64,000 nt of DNA, from contig NZ_CP162553.1 in assembly GCF_040939785.1 (NCBI RefSeq), positions 6,529,001-6,593,000 of the forward strand, given 5' to 3'. Shown here piece by piece: positions 32,079 through 43,078 of this stretch. Position 1 is the first letter of the stretch. The number at the start of each line of letters is the position of its first letter. Under the pieces are notes generated by a model. That model was not told the origin of the DNA, ran no database searches, and was given only the letters and a program-made list of their open reading frames with translations. Both the position numbers and the translations under genes were made by a program. This DNA is from Bradyrhizobium lupini (lineage in GTDB: Bacteria; Pseudomonadota; Alphaproteobacteria; Rhizobiales; Xanthobacteraceae).

Positions 32079-33046
32079 TTGCGTTCGTGCTGAAGCGGCT
32101 GCCGGCCGCTGTCGCCGTCGTTGCGTTCGCGACGGCCGCGTTCGCACAGGATTTCCCCAAGCGTCCCGTCACCATGATCGTGCCGTTCGCGGCCGGCGGC
32201 ACGTCCGACGTGATCGCGCGCACGGTTGCCGAGCAGATGGGCATCGCGCTCGGCCAGACCATCGTCATCGAGAACGTCGCCGGCGCCGGCGGATCGACCG
32301 CACTGGCGCGCGCCTCCCGTGCCGAGCCTGACGGTTACACCATTGCGATCGGCAATGCCGGCACCAACGCCGCGACCTATACGATCTATCCAAAGCTGCC
32401 GTTCACGCCGGACTCCTTCGTGCCGATCGCCATGGTGGCGAAGACGTTCGGCATCATCGCCGTGCGCAAGGATTTTCCGGCAAAGGACCTGAAAGAGTTC
32501 ATCGCCTACGCCAAGGTCAATCCGGGCAAGATCAATCTCGGCCATGCCGGCGTCGGGTCCTCGAACTACCTGATCTGCAAGAGCTTCGTCACAGCCGCCG
32601 GGATCGACGCGACGCTGGTCGGCTATCGCGGCGCCGCCCCCGCGCTCACGGATGCGATCGGCGGCCAGATCGACGGCGTCTGCGATGCGGCAGCCTCCGT
32701 CTCGCAGTCGATCAACGAGAAGCTGGCGCGCGGGCTCGTGGTCGGCTCGACCGTGCGGCTCGCGACCCTGCCGGATCTGCCGACGTCGGCCGAAGCCGGC
32801 CTGCCCGAATTCGAGGCGCAGGGCTGGAACGGCCTGTTCGCGCCCAAGGGCACTCCGCCGGCGGTCATTGCCAAGCTGAATGCCGCCGCGCGTACGGCCG
32901 TGGAAACCGACGCGGTGAAGAAACGGTTCGCCGACCTCTCGACCGTTGCCCCCGATCCCGACGAGCACACGCCCGAGGTGCTGCAAAAGCTCGTGACGCG
33001 CGACGTCGAGAAGTACCGCAAGATGCTGGCCGACGACGCCAAGTAA
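32075..33046 (+). CDS. Bug/TctC-type tripartite tricarboxylate transporter substrate-binding protein
   Basis: A 323-residue periplasmic binding protein. A signal peptide ([24 protein letters not shown]) precedes [48 protein letters not shown] and [12 protein letters not shown], the classical Bug fold pattern. Later segments such as [26 protein letters not shown] confirm it. The GTG start overlaps the purQ stop, so translation may be coupled to a purine gene, which is an unusual partner. No TctA or TctB membrane genes lie nearby. The ligand is unknown. Confidence 0.9.
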   Translation: MIAFVLKRLPAAVAVVAFATAAFAQDFPKRPVTMIVPFAAGGTSDVIARTVAEQMGIALGQTIVIENVAGAGGSTALARASRAEPDGYTIAIGNAGTNAATYTIYPKLPFTPDSFVPIAMVAKTFGIIAVRKDFPAKDLKEFIAYAKVNPGKINLGHAGVGSSNYLICKSFVTAAGIDATLVGYRGAAPALTDAIGGQIDGVCDAAASVSQSINEKLARGLVVGSTVRLATLPDLPTSAEAGLPEFEAQGWNGLFAPKGTPPAVIAKLNAAARTAVETDAVKKRFADLSTVAPDPDEHTPEVLQKLVTRDVEKYRKMLADDAK

Positions 33047-33090
33047 TAGCGCGAGGCTCCTGACGGTTGGCATCATCGCCACGAGAACGC

Positions 33091-33489
33091 TTACCCCGCA
33101 GCAGGAATGCGGGCGATCACCTTGATCTCGAAGTCGAACCCGGCAAGCCAATTCACTCCGACTGCCGTCCAGTTCGGATAGGGTGCCTCCCCGATCTCCG
33201 CAGCGCGAATTGCCACCACCTTCTCGATCTGCGTGGCCGGATCGGTATGGAACGTGGTGACGTCCACCACATCGTCCAGCGTGCATCCGGCCGCTGCGAG
33301 AACGGCACGCAGATTGGCAAACGCGCGTCGGACCTGGTCCTCAAACACCGGTTCGGGCGAGCCGTCCTCGCGACTTCCAACCTGCCCGGAGACGAAGAGC
33401 AGGTCGCCGGACCGGATCGCGGCCGAATAGCGGTGCGCTTCATAGAGGGCGTGGCGGCCGGCCGGGAAGATTGCGTCGCGCTTGGGCAT
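33091..33489 (-). CDS. RidA-family protein
   Basis: A 132-residue YjgF/RidA-family protein of the kind that removes reactive enamines or imines, or acts in aromatic degradation. The sequence MPKRDAIFPAGRHALYEAHRYSAAIRSGDLLFVSGQVGSRED and RRAFANLRAVLAAAGCTLDDVVDVTTFHTD fits the family. The usual catalytic Arg at the C-terminal RVEIEA-type motif is not clear here (FEIKVIARIPAAG), so it may belong to a subclass without imine deaminase activity. It is divergent from the tetR gene and shares its operator region. Confidence 0.85.
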   Translation of the reverse strand: MPKRDAIFPAGRHALYEAHRYSAAIRSGDLLFVSGQVGSREDGSPEPVFEDQVRRAFANLRAVLAAAGCTLDDVVDVTTFHTDPATQIEKVVAIRAAEIGEAPYPNWTAVGVNWLAGFDFEIKVIARIPAAG

Positions 33490-33568
33490 GTCTGGATCCT
33501 TGATTGATGGATGGCGGTCGCAGCTGTGGTGGGCAGGGCCTGCCACTGGATTTCCACGAGCTGTTCAT

Positions 33569-33612
33569 ATACGTAGCGTATGTGGAATATGGATCACATA
33601 CGGACCGTATGT
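33569..33612. promoter_or_regulatory. Two operator palindromes between ridA-like and tetR genes
   Basis: ACATACGG-A-CCGTATGT (33596-33612) is a perfect 8-bp-arm palindrome. ATACG-TAG-CGTAT (33569-33581) is a related palindrome, and both carry a CGTATGT half. Their centres are about 29 bases apart, in the region between the two divergent starts. They are strong candidates for binding sites of the adjacent TetR repressor. Confidence 0.7.
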
Positions 33613-33642
33613 CAATGGGGTCGGCAAATGGAGTTGGGAAGC

Positions 33643-34239
33643 ATGGCGAAGGGCAAGCGCGCCGAGGCGATGGCGGAAAGTCGGGCCAAGCTCATCCGGG
33701 CCGCGCGCAGGGCGTTTGCCACACAAGGCTATGCAGCCGCGTCGATGGACGAGCTGACTGCTTCCGTCGGACTGACGCGGGGCGCGCTGTATCACAACTT
33801 CGAAGACAAGAAGGGGCTGCTCTGGGCCGTCGTTGAGCAGATCGACAGCGAAATGGCGGAACGGCTCCGCACGGCCCGCGAGCAAGCGCCGAGCTTGTGG
33901 CAAGGACTGCTTGCAGAGGGGACCGCCTATATCGAGATGGCGCTCGATCCTGAAATTCAGCGCGTCATGCTTCTGGATGGACCGGCCGTGCTCGGTGATC
34001 CATCCAAGTGGCCCGGCGAGAATGCCTGTCTTGAGATTACCATGCGAACCATTCGGTCGCTGATCGAACAGGGGATTGTGAAGCCCGTCGATGTCGAAGC
34101 GGCGGGACGCTTGCTGAACGGGGCTGCGCTGAGCGCAGCGCTGTGGGTCGCCGCAGCCGACGATCCGCCAGGCGTCCTGACCAAGGCCGTTGACGCCTTC
34201 CAAGCGTTGGCGAGCGGATTGTTGCGCAAGCCGCATTGA
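33643..34239 (+). CDS. TetR-family transcriptional regulator
   Basis: A 198-residue repressor. The N-terminal HTH is clear: AKLIRAARRAFATQGYAAAS, MDELTASVGLTRGALYHNFEDKKGLLWAVVEQI. The C-terminal ligand domain has EIQRVMLLDGPAVLGDPSKW and GRLLNGAALSAALWVAA. ATGs at 33628 and 33643 are possible. I use the second, MAKGKRAEAM. It probably represses itself and the divergent RidA-like gene via the two palindromes upstream, responding to an unknown ligand. Confidence 0.88.
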   Translation: MAKGKRAEAMAESRAKLIRAARRAFATQGYAAASMDELTASVGLTRGALYHNFEDKKGLLWAVVEQIDSEMAERLRTAREQAPSLWQGLLAEGTAYIEMALDPEIQRVMLLDGPAVLGDPSKWPGENACLEITMRTIRSLIEQGIVKPVDVEAAGRLLNGAALSAALWVAAADDPPGVLTKAVDAFQALASGLLRKPH

Positions 34240-34270
34240 GTGCCTCGTGCCGAACGGCGGAAGCAGCGGG

Positions 34271-35263
34271 TCACCGCAGCTTCAACCGCTCCGTCGGCAC
34301 CGTCATCGCGGCGACGCCCGCCATGACCAGCACCAGTCCCAGCGCCAGGTTCGAGGGCACGCTCTCGCCGAGCAGCAGCACGGAGAGGCCGACGCCAATC
34401 GGGATACGCAAATAGCCTTGTGCGTTCGTCGTCAGCGTGCCGAGCCGTCCCAGGCACATGTAGAACAGCATCAGCCCCAACGCGCTGGAGACTATGCCCA
34501 TGACAATGGTGGCTGTGATCGCGGTCGGCGTCGGGTGCAGCGTCCAGGGCTGGTCGACGATCAGCGAAGGCGGCAGCAGCACGAGGCCGCCGAACAGCAG
34601 CGAGCCGGCTGCCACCACCATCGGATCGTATTCGGACAGCCGCAGGCCGAAGATCGTGGCGCAGGCGAACGAGATGGTGGCGAGCAGGATGGCGATCTCG
34701 GCCACGATCTCGCTGCCGAAGCCGCGCAGCGCATCCAGGCCCACGATGACGATTGTGCCGGCGAGGCCGAGGAGCGCGCCCAAGAGCTTCAACAGCGTTG
34801 CCGGCTCGTGACGCGTGATCAGCGAGGTGATCAGGAAGGCGAAGATCGGCGTGGTCGAGGCCAGCACCACCGTGTTCGACGCCGGCACATATTGCTGAGA
34901 CCAGGTGATGATCAGGAACGGAAAGGTCGAGTTGATCAATTGCTGGGTCGCGAACAACTTCCACGCCTTGGCGTCGGTCGGGATCCTGACGCCGCGCATC
35001 CACAGGATCGCGAACAGGAAGGCGGCCGCGATCAGCGAGCGCGCCGAGATGAAGGTCACGGGCGGGATCGTATCCAGCGCGAGCTTCGCCAGCGGATAGG
35101 TTGAACTCCAGCAGCAGGCCAGCGCGAACAGCAGCGCATAGTCGCGCCAGTTGCGCGCGCCTGTGGCGGGCATGGACGGCAATTGCGAGACTGTGGCCCG
35201 CCCCGTCGGCGATGTGCTCTGCGGCACCTTGATGTTGCTCCCCGGCGCGACAGCGCTGGACAC
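34271..35263 (-). CDS. EamA/DMT-family transporter
   Basis: An integral membrane protein of the drug/metabolite exporter superfamily. Ten hydrophobic helices in two EamA repeats are visible, the first beginning DYALLFALACCWSSTYPLAKLALDTIPPVTF and the second IVAEIAILLATISFACATIFGL. The GTG at 35263 gives 330 residues. An ATG at 35173 (MPATGARNWRDYALLF) would give a more usual 300 residues, so the start is uncertain. It follows the thioesterase gene by 39 bases and may be cotranscribed. Substrate unknown. Confidence 0.88.
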   Translation of the reverse strand: MSSAVAPGSNIKVPQSTSPTGRATVSQLPSMPATGARNWRDYALLFALACCWSSTYPLAKLALDTIPPVTFISARSLIAAAFLFAILWMRGVRIPTDAKAWKLFATQQLINSTFPFLIITWSQQYVPASNTVVLASTTPIFAFLITSLITRHEPATLLKLLGALLGLAGTIVIVGLDALRGFGSEIVAEIAILLATISFACATIFGLRLSEYDPMVVAAGSLLFGGLVLLPPSLIVDQPWTLHPTPTAITATIVMGIVSSALGLMLFYMCLGRLGTLTTNAQGYLRIPIGVGLSVLLLGESVPSNLALGLVLVMAGVAAMTVPTERLKLR

Positions 35264-35302
35264 AAGTCTGGGCGAGGGGGCGCCAAAAGGGAAGGCGGCG
35301 AG

Positions 35303-35782
35303 CTATGCGTTTGGCTGCGGTGCCGGCTTCCGCTTCACCCGCTTGATTGTGCCGGAGAAGGTGAAGAGAGGCCGCCCGGCTGATGTCAGCTTGCCGCGCA
35401 GGAAGATCAGCGAGCCGCCGGCGCGGGAGACCTCGCCGACGCATTCGATCAGCTCGCCTTCGCGCGCCGCGTCGAGGAAGTCGCAGGCAAAATTGGTGGT
35501 CACCGCCGGCCCATCCAGTTCGTGGGTGGCGATCGCGAACAGGCAATAGTCGGCAAACGCCATGAAGCAGCCGCCATGGACGTTTCCGGAGCCGTTGAGG
35601 TGCTTTTTCTCGACCCGGAACGCCGAGCGGACGCTGCCGTCGTCCTCGATCTTGTGCCAGAACGGGCCGATATGGCTCTCAAAACTGTCACGAATCCAGG
35701 TTCGCCAGCCCTGGAATTCCCCATCGGTGGCGACGTGGAGGTCGGGGCGGCGAGGCGGGGGCGCTTTGGTCAATTCATGCAA
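35303..35782 (-). CDS. PaaI-family thioesterase
   Basis: A 159-residue hotdog thioesterase. The conserved HGG is in KHLNGSGNVHGGCFMAFADYCLFAIA, with the following TTNFACDFLDAAREGELIECVGEV and a Lys/Arg-rich tail. It is upstream of the EamA gene on the same strand and divergent from purL. The 180-base gap to purL should hold both promoters. Substrate unknown, probably an acyl-CoA. Confidence 0.85.
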   Translation of the reverse strand: MHELTKAPPPRRPDLHVATDGEFQGWRTWIRDSFESHIGPFWHKIEDDGSVRSAFRVEKKHLNGSGNVHGGCFMAFADYCLFAIATHELDGPAVTTNFACDFLDAAREGELIECVGEVSRAGGSLIFLRGKLTSAGRPLFTFSGTIKRVKRKPAPQPNA

Positions 35783-35965
35783 GGAAATGGGCCTTCAATT
35801 GCGGGTCTTTTGTCCTTAAATCCGATCTGTCCGCGCTGTGCAATTCCTGTTCCCGCAGCCCCCGGCCGCAAAACGTGGGACAGCGGGAAAATGCGCCATA
35901 AAGGGCTTTTCCAAGCCGTCCGATGTTCCTAAGAACGGCCAACCGCCGTCGAAAGCCCAAATTCC

Positions 35966-38176
<2,211 letters not shown>

Positions 38177-38188
38177 GGGGCTGAACCG

Positions 38189-38265
38189 GTAGCCCGGTTG
38201 AGCGAAGCGATATCCGGGTCTTTGTCGTGAGGTTTCCCGGATATCGCTACGCTCATCCGGGCTAC
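38189..38265. repeat. Extragenic inverted repeat after purL
   Basis: GTAGCCCGG-TTGAGCGAAGCGATATCCGGG is mirrored by CCCGGATATCGC-TACGCTCATCCGGGCTAC, giving a long imperfect hairpin of 77 bases. It lies between convergent purL and the acyltransferase, where it may terminate both. This GCCCGG/ATATCCGG type is widespread in rhizobial intergenic DNA. Confidence 0.65.
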
Positions 38266-38277
38266 GGGTATCGCGCC

Positions 38278-39462
38278 TCACAACACGTGCGACGCTCCCG
38301 GAATCTTCCGTAAGGCCGCCGTCAGACCCCAGCTCAGGATCACCGTAAGCACGAAGCCGATCGCAGCCTTCACGATCGCCGGCAGGCTGTAGTCGAACAA
38401 CGCGTACTGGATCCACAACGCGATCGGGTAGTGCACCAGGAAGATGCCGTAGGCATCCGCCTGCATGCGGTCGAGCAGGTTCGGGCCCGGCGACTTCTGG
38501 TGCAGGAAGAACGCGAGAATCGCGAGCAGGATCGAGCCTGAGAACAGCACGAAGAACGTACCGTAGATCGCCTGATACCAGTGCGGTTGTGGGTCGGGAT
38601 TACCGAGGATCTCGCGCTTGATGTAGATCATGCCCCACATCAGGCAGTAGGCGATCAGCGTGGCGATCACCCACAGCCAGCGCTGTTTCGGCAACTGCCC
38701 GCCGGCGCTGAGGATGCCGCGATCGAAGTTGGCCGCTCCAACGCTGACGCCGATAAAGAAATAGGCGAAGTAGAGCAGGATGCGGCTCGCCTGCACCGAG
38801 AACGGCCCGAGCTCGAACCATTTGCCGCCGCCGAAATAGAGCAGCGCCGGCACGTAGGCGATTGCCGTGACGACGACGAGCAGCAGCCAGAATACGGCCG
38901 GCTGGTCGAATCCGCGCAGCGACACCCGGTTGCCCGGGTCGACCAGACGCGCGGAGACCCGGTAGAGCAGGCTCGCGGTCAGGTCGAATGCCAGCAGCAC
39001 CCACACGAACCAGATCGGGCCGCTCGGCCACGGGCCAACCGTGATCGTCTTCCACCAGAACGCCGTGAAGCTCAGCCCGGGATCGTGCCGCAGCGCGATC
39101 GCGTAATAGGCGAGCGGGATGACGGTGAGCGCCGCGATCGCGAACGGCAGCCCGAGCCGCAACAGGCGGTCGCGGAGAAAAACTGACGGCGCCTTGCGCG
39201 CGATGCCCGGCCAGGTGAACAGTCCCGACAGGAAGAAGAACATTGCCATGAAGAAGCTGTCGGTGGCCAGCACGACCACGTCGAAACCGGCCCAGGACGC
39301 CGGATCGGTGTGCCCGAAATAGGTGTAGGGAATCACGGCGTGGTGCAGCAGCACCACCAGCGTCAGGAAGGTGCGGGCGCGATCGAGCGACAGATTGCGC
39401 GCCTTGGCCCTCGGCGCCGCGTGCGCCTCTGCCCCGATCGTCGCTGAATGTGACATCGTCAT
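38278..39462 (-). CDS. Acyltransferase 3 (OpgC-like) membrane protein
   Basis: A 394-residue integral membrane acyltransferase of the family that O-acylates or succinylates sugars and glucans. The N-terminal LSLDRARTFLTLVVLLHHAVIPYTYFGH contains the family Arg and catalytic His. MFFFLSGLFTWPGIARKAPSVFLRDRLLRLGLPF follows. About ten hydrophobic helices are visible, ending with a FLVHYPIALWIQYALF segment. Two ATGs (39462 and 39456) are equally possible. No glucan biosynthesis gene is adjacent, so substrate remains open. Confidence 0.85.
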   Translation of the reverse strand: MTMSHSATIGAEAHAAPRAKARNLSLDRARTFLTLVVLLHHAVIPYTYFGHTDPASWAGFDVVVLATDSFFMAMFFFLSGLFTWPGIARKAPSVFLRDRLLRLGLPFAIAALTVIPLAYYAIALRHDPGLSFTAFWWKTITVGPWPSGPIWFVWVLLAFDLTASLLYRVSARLVDPGNRVSLRGFDQPAVFWLLLVVVTAIAYVPALLYFGGGKWFELGPFSVQASRILLYFAYFFIGVSVGAANFDRGILSAGGQLPKQRWLWVIATLIAYCLMWGMIYIKREILGNPDPQPHWYQAIYGTFFVLFSGSILLAILAFFLHQKSPGPNLLDRMQADAYGIFLVHYPIALWIQYALFDYSLPAIVKAAIGFVLTVILSWGLTAALRKIPGASHVL

Positions 39463-39644
39463 CGTGGCCGCCCCGGTCGCGCTTCTGTCCCGCCCGGACT
39501 TTGCCGCCGGGAACCGGATTCAGCAAGGGTCGTTTGGGACGCCCGCAGGCCTGAGACCGCCAGGAACCAGTTCCCTGCGACGAAGTTAGCGTTCGCCAAA
39601 AGGGCTTGAGGACCGCGGCAGGCGGTACAATTTCGGAGCTGGCG

Positions 39645-39818
39645 ATGACGATCCTGAAATGGGCACTGATCTTCTTACTTATCTCGATCGTAGCCGGCGT
39701 GCTCGGCTTCACCGGGATCTCGGCCGCCTCCGCCGACATCGCCCGCTTCCTGTTCTACGTGTTCGTCGCGATCTTCCTGGTGCTGCTGATCCTGGGGCTG
39801 ACGATATTCAGGGCGTAG
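39645..39818 (+). CDS. DUF1328 small membrane protein
   Basis: A 57-residue protein with two predicted helices ([20 protein letters not shown] and [20 protein letters not shown]) and a [10 protein letters not shown] loop, matching DUF1328, also known as YtjA-like. CGGAG precedes the ATG at 39645. Function is unknown, although the family is often linked with stress induction. Divergent from the acyltransferase. Confidence 0.85.
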   Translation: MTILKWALIFLLISIVAGVLGFTGISAASADIARFLFYVFVAIFLVLLILGLTIFRA

Positions 39819-39843
39819 CGGGGGCGCTGCCCACGCACACAGT

Positions 39844-39999
39844 CGTCATGCCCGGGCTTGCCGTCTTCGCTGAAGCTTCGCCGGCCCAACATTATAGCCC
39901 GGCGAAGCCTCGGCGGAGCCGGGTCCCGGGCATCCACGTTGTTCTGTATCCGCGATTGCCCAAAACGTGGATGGCCGGGACGAGCCCGGCCATGACGGA
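39844..39999. repeat. Extragenic inverted repeat
   Basis: It opens CGTCATGCCCGGGCTTG and closes GGACGAGCCCGGCCATGACGG, with internal GCCGGCCC, GCCGAGTCCCGGGCATCCACG-like arms and the inverted ACGTTG/AAAACGT portion. Same family as 11597-11697. It lies between the DUF1328 and DUF427 genes. Confidence 0.6.
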
Positions 40000-40004
40000 A
40001 GCAG

Positions 40005-40364
40005 CTACCCCAATTCCTCGATCTTCACCTTGTCCGGATAGAAGGCGAGATGGCCCGAAATCTCGGTCATCGCGGGAAAGGGTGCCTCATAGGTCCAGAT
40101 CGCGTTGTCCAGTGTCTTGCCGTCCGCCTTGACGCTGTAATAGCTCGCATCCCCCTTGTAGGGGCAGTGGGTGACGCGGTCGGTGCGCTCCAGCAGCGCC
40201 ATGTTGGCGTCCTGCCGCGGCACATATTGCACCGCCGGATATTTCGCCTCTTTCAGCGTCAGCGCTTTGGTGGTCTCGGCGATCACGATATCGCCGGCTG
40301 TGACGCGGACGCGCCGGGGATTTGGGGTGATGGTGATGGGGTGGTCGGGCCCTGGAAGCTTCAT
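40005..40364 (-). CDS. DUF427 domain protein
   Basis: A 119-residue protein of the DUF427 family. Visible motifs are HPITITPNPRRVRVTAGDIVIAETTKAL, YPAVQYVPRQDANMALLERTDRVTHCPYKGDASYYSV and FYPDKVKIEE. The family forms a beta-barrel fold with a conserved Tyr/Lys/Asp cluster and has no established reaction. It is transcribed alone, convergent with the DUF1328 side and divergent from bolA. Confidence 0.9.
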   Translation of the reverse strand: MKLPGPDHPITITPNPRRVRVTAGDIVIAETTKALTLKEAKYPAVQYVPRQDANMALLERTDRVTHCPYKGDASYYSVKADGKTLDNAIWTYEAPFPAMTEISGHLAFYPDKVKIEELG

Positions 40365-40574
40365 GATTTCACGCCTTTTTCGATCACTCTGCCGCGCGCG
40401 GCACTTTGTCGTGGCTTTATCCAGATCGGATCACCGATATAGTGCCGGAAGGCGTGACGTAGAAGGCCGTTCACGCTAAGTTTGGCCGCGCCGGAAGGTT
40501 GGCTTTGTAGAACCGGACCCCGGCAGCGATTCGACGACAAGACTGATTGCAGCCGAGACAGGAGCACGACCCGA

Positions 40575-40811
40575 ATGCCAATGGACGCCCACGATATCGA
40601 GGCGATGATCAAGGCGGCGATCCCCGATGCCGAGGTGACCATCCGTGACCTCGCCGGGGACGGCGATCACTATGCCGCGACCGTGATCTCGGAGACCTTC
40701 CGCGGCAAGTCCCGCGTCCAGCAGCACCAGATCGTCTATCAGTCCCTCCGCGGCCAAATGGGCGGCGTGCTGCATGCGCTGGCGCTGCAAACCGGGGTGC
40801 CGGGCGCTTGA
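40575..40811 (+). CDS. BolA-family protein
   Basis: A 78-residue BolA-type protein (MPMDAHDIEAMIKAAIPDAE, DGDHYAATVISETFRGKSRVQQHQIVYQSLRGQMG, HALALQTGVPG). BolA proteins bind monothiol glutaredoxins through a shared Fe-S cluster and influence iron sensing. In this window the monothiol glutaredoxin is encoded 3.8 kb downstream. AGGAG precedes the ATG at 40575. A second ATG two codons in is possible. The family equivalents in rhizobia are commonly next to purL and the glutaredoxin gene. Confidence 0.92.
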   Translation: MPMDAHDIEAMIKAAIPDAEVTIRDLAGDGDHYAATVISETFRGKSRVQQHQIVYQSLRGQMGGVLHALALQTGVPGA

Positions 40812-40835
40812 TCTGATCGTGACGGGGGGATGACG

Positions 40836-42029
40836 ATGGCTGCGGACAATCCGCGCGGCGCGATGTTTCGCGTCATCCTGCCAAACCAGCACAGCCGCGT
40901 CACCAATGCCGAGCTGTTCTTCGACCTGGTCTTCGTTTTCGCGATCACGCAGGTCTCGCACACACTGCTGCACCATTTCACGCCGCTCGGTGCCGTGCAC
41001 GTCGCGGTGCTGTTTCTCGCGGTATGGTGGGTGTGGGTCTACACCGCCTGGGTCACCAACTGGCTCGATCCCGAGCTGACGCCGGTCCGGATCCTGCTCT
41101 TCCTGATGATGCTGGGCGGCCTCGTGCTGTCGACGACGATCCCGACCGCCTTCGAGGGGCGGGGCCTGTGGTTTGCGATCGCTTACGCAACGATGCAGGT
41201 CGGGCGCACCGCCTTCTGGATGATTGCCACGCCGCGGCATCGAACTGCGGTCCGGCACAATGCGATCCGCATCCTGACGTGGCTCTCGGTCTCCGCGATC
41301 TTCTGGATCCTCGGCGGCCTCGCCCATGACGAGGCGCGGCTATGGTTCTGGATCGTGGCGCTGACGATCGAATATGTCTCGCCGGCGGTGCGCTTCTGGG
41401 TCCCCAAGCTGGGCTTCTCGTCGGTCGAGGCCTGGGCGGTCGAAGGCGGCCACATGGCCGAGCGCTGCTCGCTGTTCGTCATCATCGCGCTTGGCGAGGC
41501 CGTTGTCGTCAACGGCGCGACGTTTGCCGAGCTTGACTGGACCGCGGACAACATTTCGGCCTTCGTCTCCGCGCTGGTCGGCAGCATCGCGATGTGGTGG
41601 GTCTATTTCCACAAGGGCGCCGAGGCCGGAGCCGAGCGCATCTCGAGATCCGCCGAATCCGGCCGCTTGGCGCGGCTCGCCTACACCTACCTGCATATGC
41701 CGATCGTCGCCGGCATCATCCTGACCGCGGTCTCCGACGAACTCGTGCTGAAGCATCCGGTGGGGCATTCAGATGTCAGGATCATCGTGAGCACGATCGG
41801 CGGGCCGCTGCTGTTCCTGGTCGGCACCATCCTCTTCAAGCACGCGATCCGCGGCTTCCTCCAGCTCTCGCACGGGATTGGCATCATCGCGCTCGCGGCA
41901 CTGTGGTGGTTTGCCGCCGAACTGTCGCCGCTATGGCTGTCGGTCGCCGCGACGGTGATCATGATCGTTGTTGCGGTATGGGAGTCGGTTTCGCTGGGAT
42001 CGACGCCGGAAGAAGCCGAGGAGCATTGA
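40836..42029 (+). CDS. Low temperature requirement A (LtrA)-like membrane protein
   Basis: A 397-residue protein with roughly eleven hydrophobic helices. The N-terminal VTNAELFFDLVFVFAITQVS and LAVWWVWVYTAWVTNWLDPE are LtrA family landmarks, as are GHMAERCSLFVIIALGEAVV and WWVYFHKGAE. Despite the name, which comes from a Listeria cold-sensitive mutant, the molecular role is unknown. GGGGG before 40830 makes the ATG at 40836 (MAADNPRG) better spaced. It is 24 bases after the bolA stop and may be cotranscribed with it. Confidence 0.88.
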   Translation: MAADNPRGAMFRVILPNQHSRVTNAELFFDLVFVFAITQVSHTLLHHFTPLGAVHVAVLFLAVWWVWVYTAWVTNWLDPELTPVRILLFLMMLGGLVLSTTIPTAFEGRGLWFAIAYATMQVGRTAFWMIATPRHRTAVRHNAIRILTWLSVSAIFWILGGLAHDEARLWFWIVALTIEYVSPAVRFWVPKLGFSSVEAWAVEGGHMAERCSLFVIIALGEAVVVNGATFAELDWTADNISAFVSALVGSIAMWWVYFHKGAEAGAERISRSAESGRLARLAYTYLHMPIVAGIILTAVSDELVLKHPVGHSDVRIIVSTIGGPLLFLVGTILFKHAIRGFLQLSHGIGIIALAALWWFAAELSPLWLSVAATVIMIVVAVWESVSLGSTPEEAEEH

Positions 42030-42054
42030 GCCGCCGCCATTGGCGCCGGAGCGC

Positions 42055-43026
42055 TTACTCCGCCACCTCCAGCGCGTGCACTGAGAACATCTTCGCCGCA
42101 TCCGTCCAGCTCTCGCGCACCCGCCAACCCGCGCCTTGCGCCAGCGTCGCGAAGCGCTCGATGCTGTATTTGTAACTGTTCTCGGTGTGGATGCTCTCGC
42201 CGGCGCGGAACGAAAAGCTGGTGCCGAGCAGGCGCACGGTCTGGCTCTTCTTGCTGATCAGGTGCATCTCGATGCGGTGCCGCTCGCGATTGTAGATCGC
42301 GCGATGGGTGAAGGCGGAAAGGTCGAAATTGCCGCCGAGCTCGCGGTTGATCCGCACCAGCACATTGAGATTGAAGCGAGCGGTGACGCCGGCGGCATCG
42401 TTATAGGCGTCGTGGAGCAGGCGCTCCTCCTTCTCGAGATCGGCGCCGATGATCATCTGCGCGCCGCGGCCCAGAATGGCGCGTGCGCTCTTCAGGAAGG
42501 CCTGCGCTTCATGCGGCTCGAAATTGCCGATGGTCGAGCCTGGGAAGAACCCGACCTTGGGCATGGTCGCCACCGCCTTGGGCAGCTCGAACGGCGTGGT
42601 GAAGTCGGCCGCCACCGGGTAGATGCCGAGTGACGGAAAATCCCGCTTCAGTCCGTTTGCCTGCGCCGTCAGGAAGTCGCCGGAGATGTCGACGGGCACA
42701 TAGGCCGCGAACTTGCAGTGGTTGAGCAGCAGGCGGACCTTTGTGGTCGCGCCTGCGCCGAATTCGACGAGGGCCGCGTGCTCCGGAATGATTTTCGCGA
42801 TCTCGCTGCCGCGCTCCTTCAGGATCGCTAGCTCCGTGCGCGTCGGGTAATATTCCGGCAGCCGCGTGATGGCCTCGAACAATTCAGATCCGGCCGCATC
42901 GTAGAAATATTTCGGCGACAGCTTTTTAGGCTGCTGCGACAGGTCCTCGATGGCCTCGCGGGCAAAGGCGGTGGTCTGTTCGTCGGGAAGATGGGCTTCG
43001 GCCAAGGCGCTAGCGTGCACATTCAT
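42055..43026 (-). CDS. egtD: L-histidine N-alpha-methyltransferase (ergothioneine EgtD)
   Basis: A 323-residue SAM-dependent enzyme that trimethylates histidine to hercynine, the first step of ergothioneine synthesis. The SAM-binding stretch is ALVEFGAGATTKVRLLL. The substrate-side motifs TRLPEYYPTRTELAIL, FFPGSTIGNFEPHEAQAFL and NRERHRIEMHLISKKSQTV match EgtD. The ATG at 43026 (MNVHASALAEAHLPDEQ) follows GGAGAGT. It is 52 bases after egtB on the same strand, forming an egtB-egtD operon. Confidence 0.95.
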   Translation of the reverse strand: MNVHASALAEAHLPDEQTTAFAREAIEDLSQQPKKLSPKYFYDAAGSELFEAITRLPEYYPTRTELAILKERGSEIAKIIPEHAALVEFGAGATTKVRLLLNHCKFAAYVPVDISGDFLTAQANGLKRDFPSLGIYPVAADFTTPFELPKAVATMPKVGFFPGSTIGNFEPHEAQAFLKSARAILGRGAQMIIGADLEKEERLLHDAYNDAAGVTARFNLNVLVRINRELGGNFDLSAFTHRAIYNRERHRIEMHLISKKSQTVRLLGTSFSFRAGESIHTENSYKYSIERFATLAQGAGWRVRESWTDAAKMFSVHALEVAE

Positions 43027-43078
43027 GATACTCTCCTGAACGCGCTGTCCGGCGCGCATTTGTCGTCGGATGAGAATT

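Noticed and set aside
33957..35546. 529-codon minus-strand frame crossing tetR and the EamA gene
   Set aside because: It overlaps two well-supported genes in other frames and has low-complexity Arg/Ala composition.
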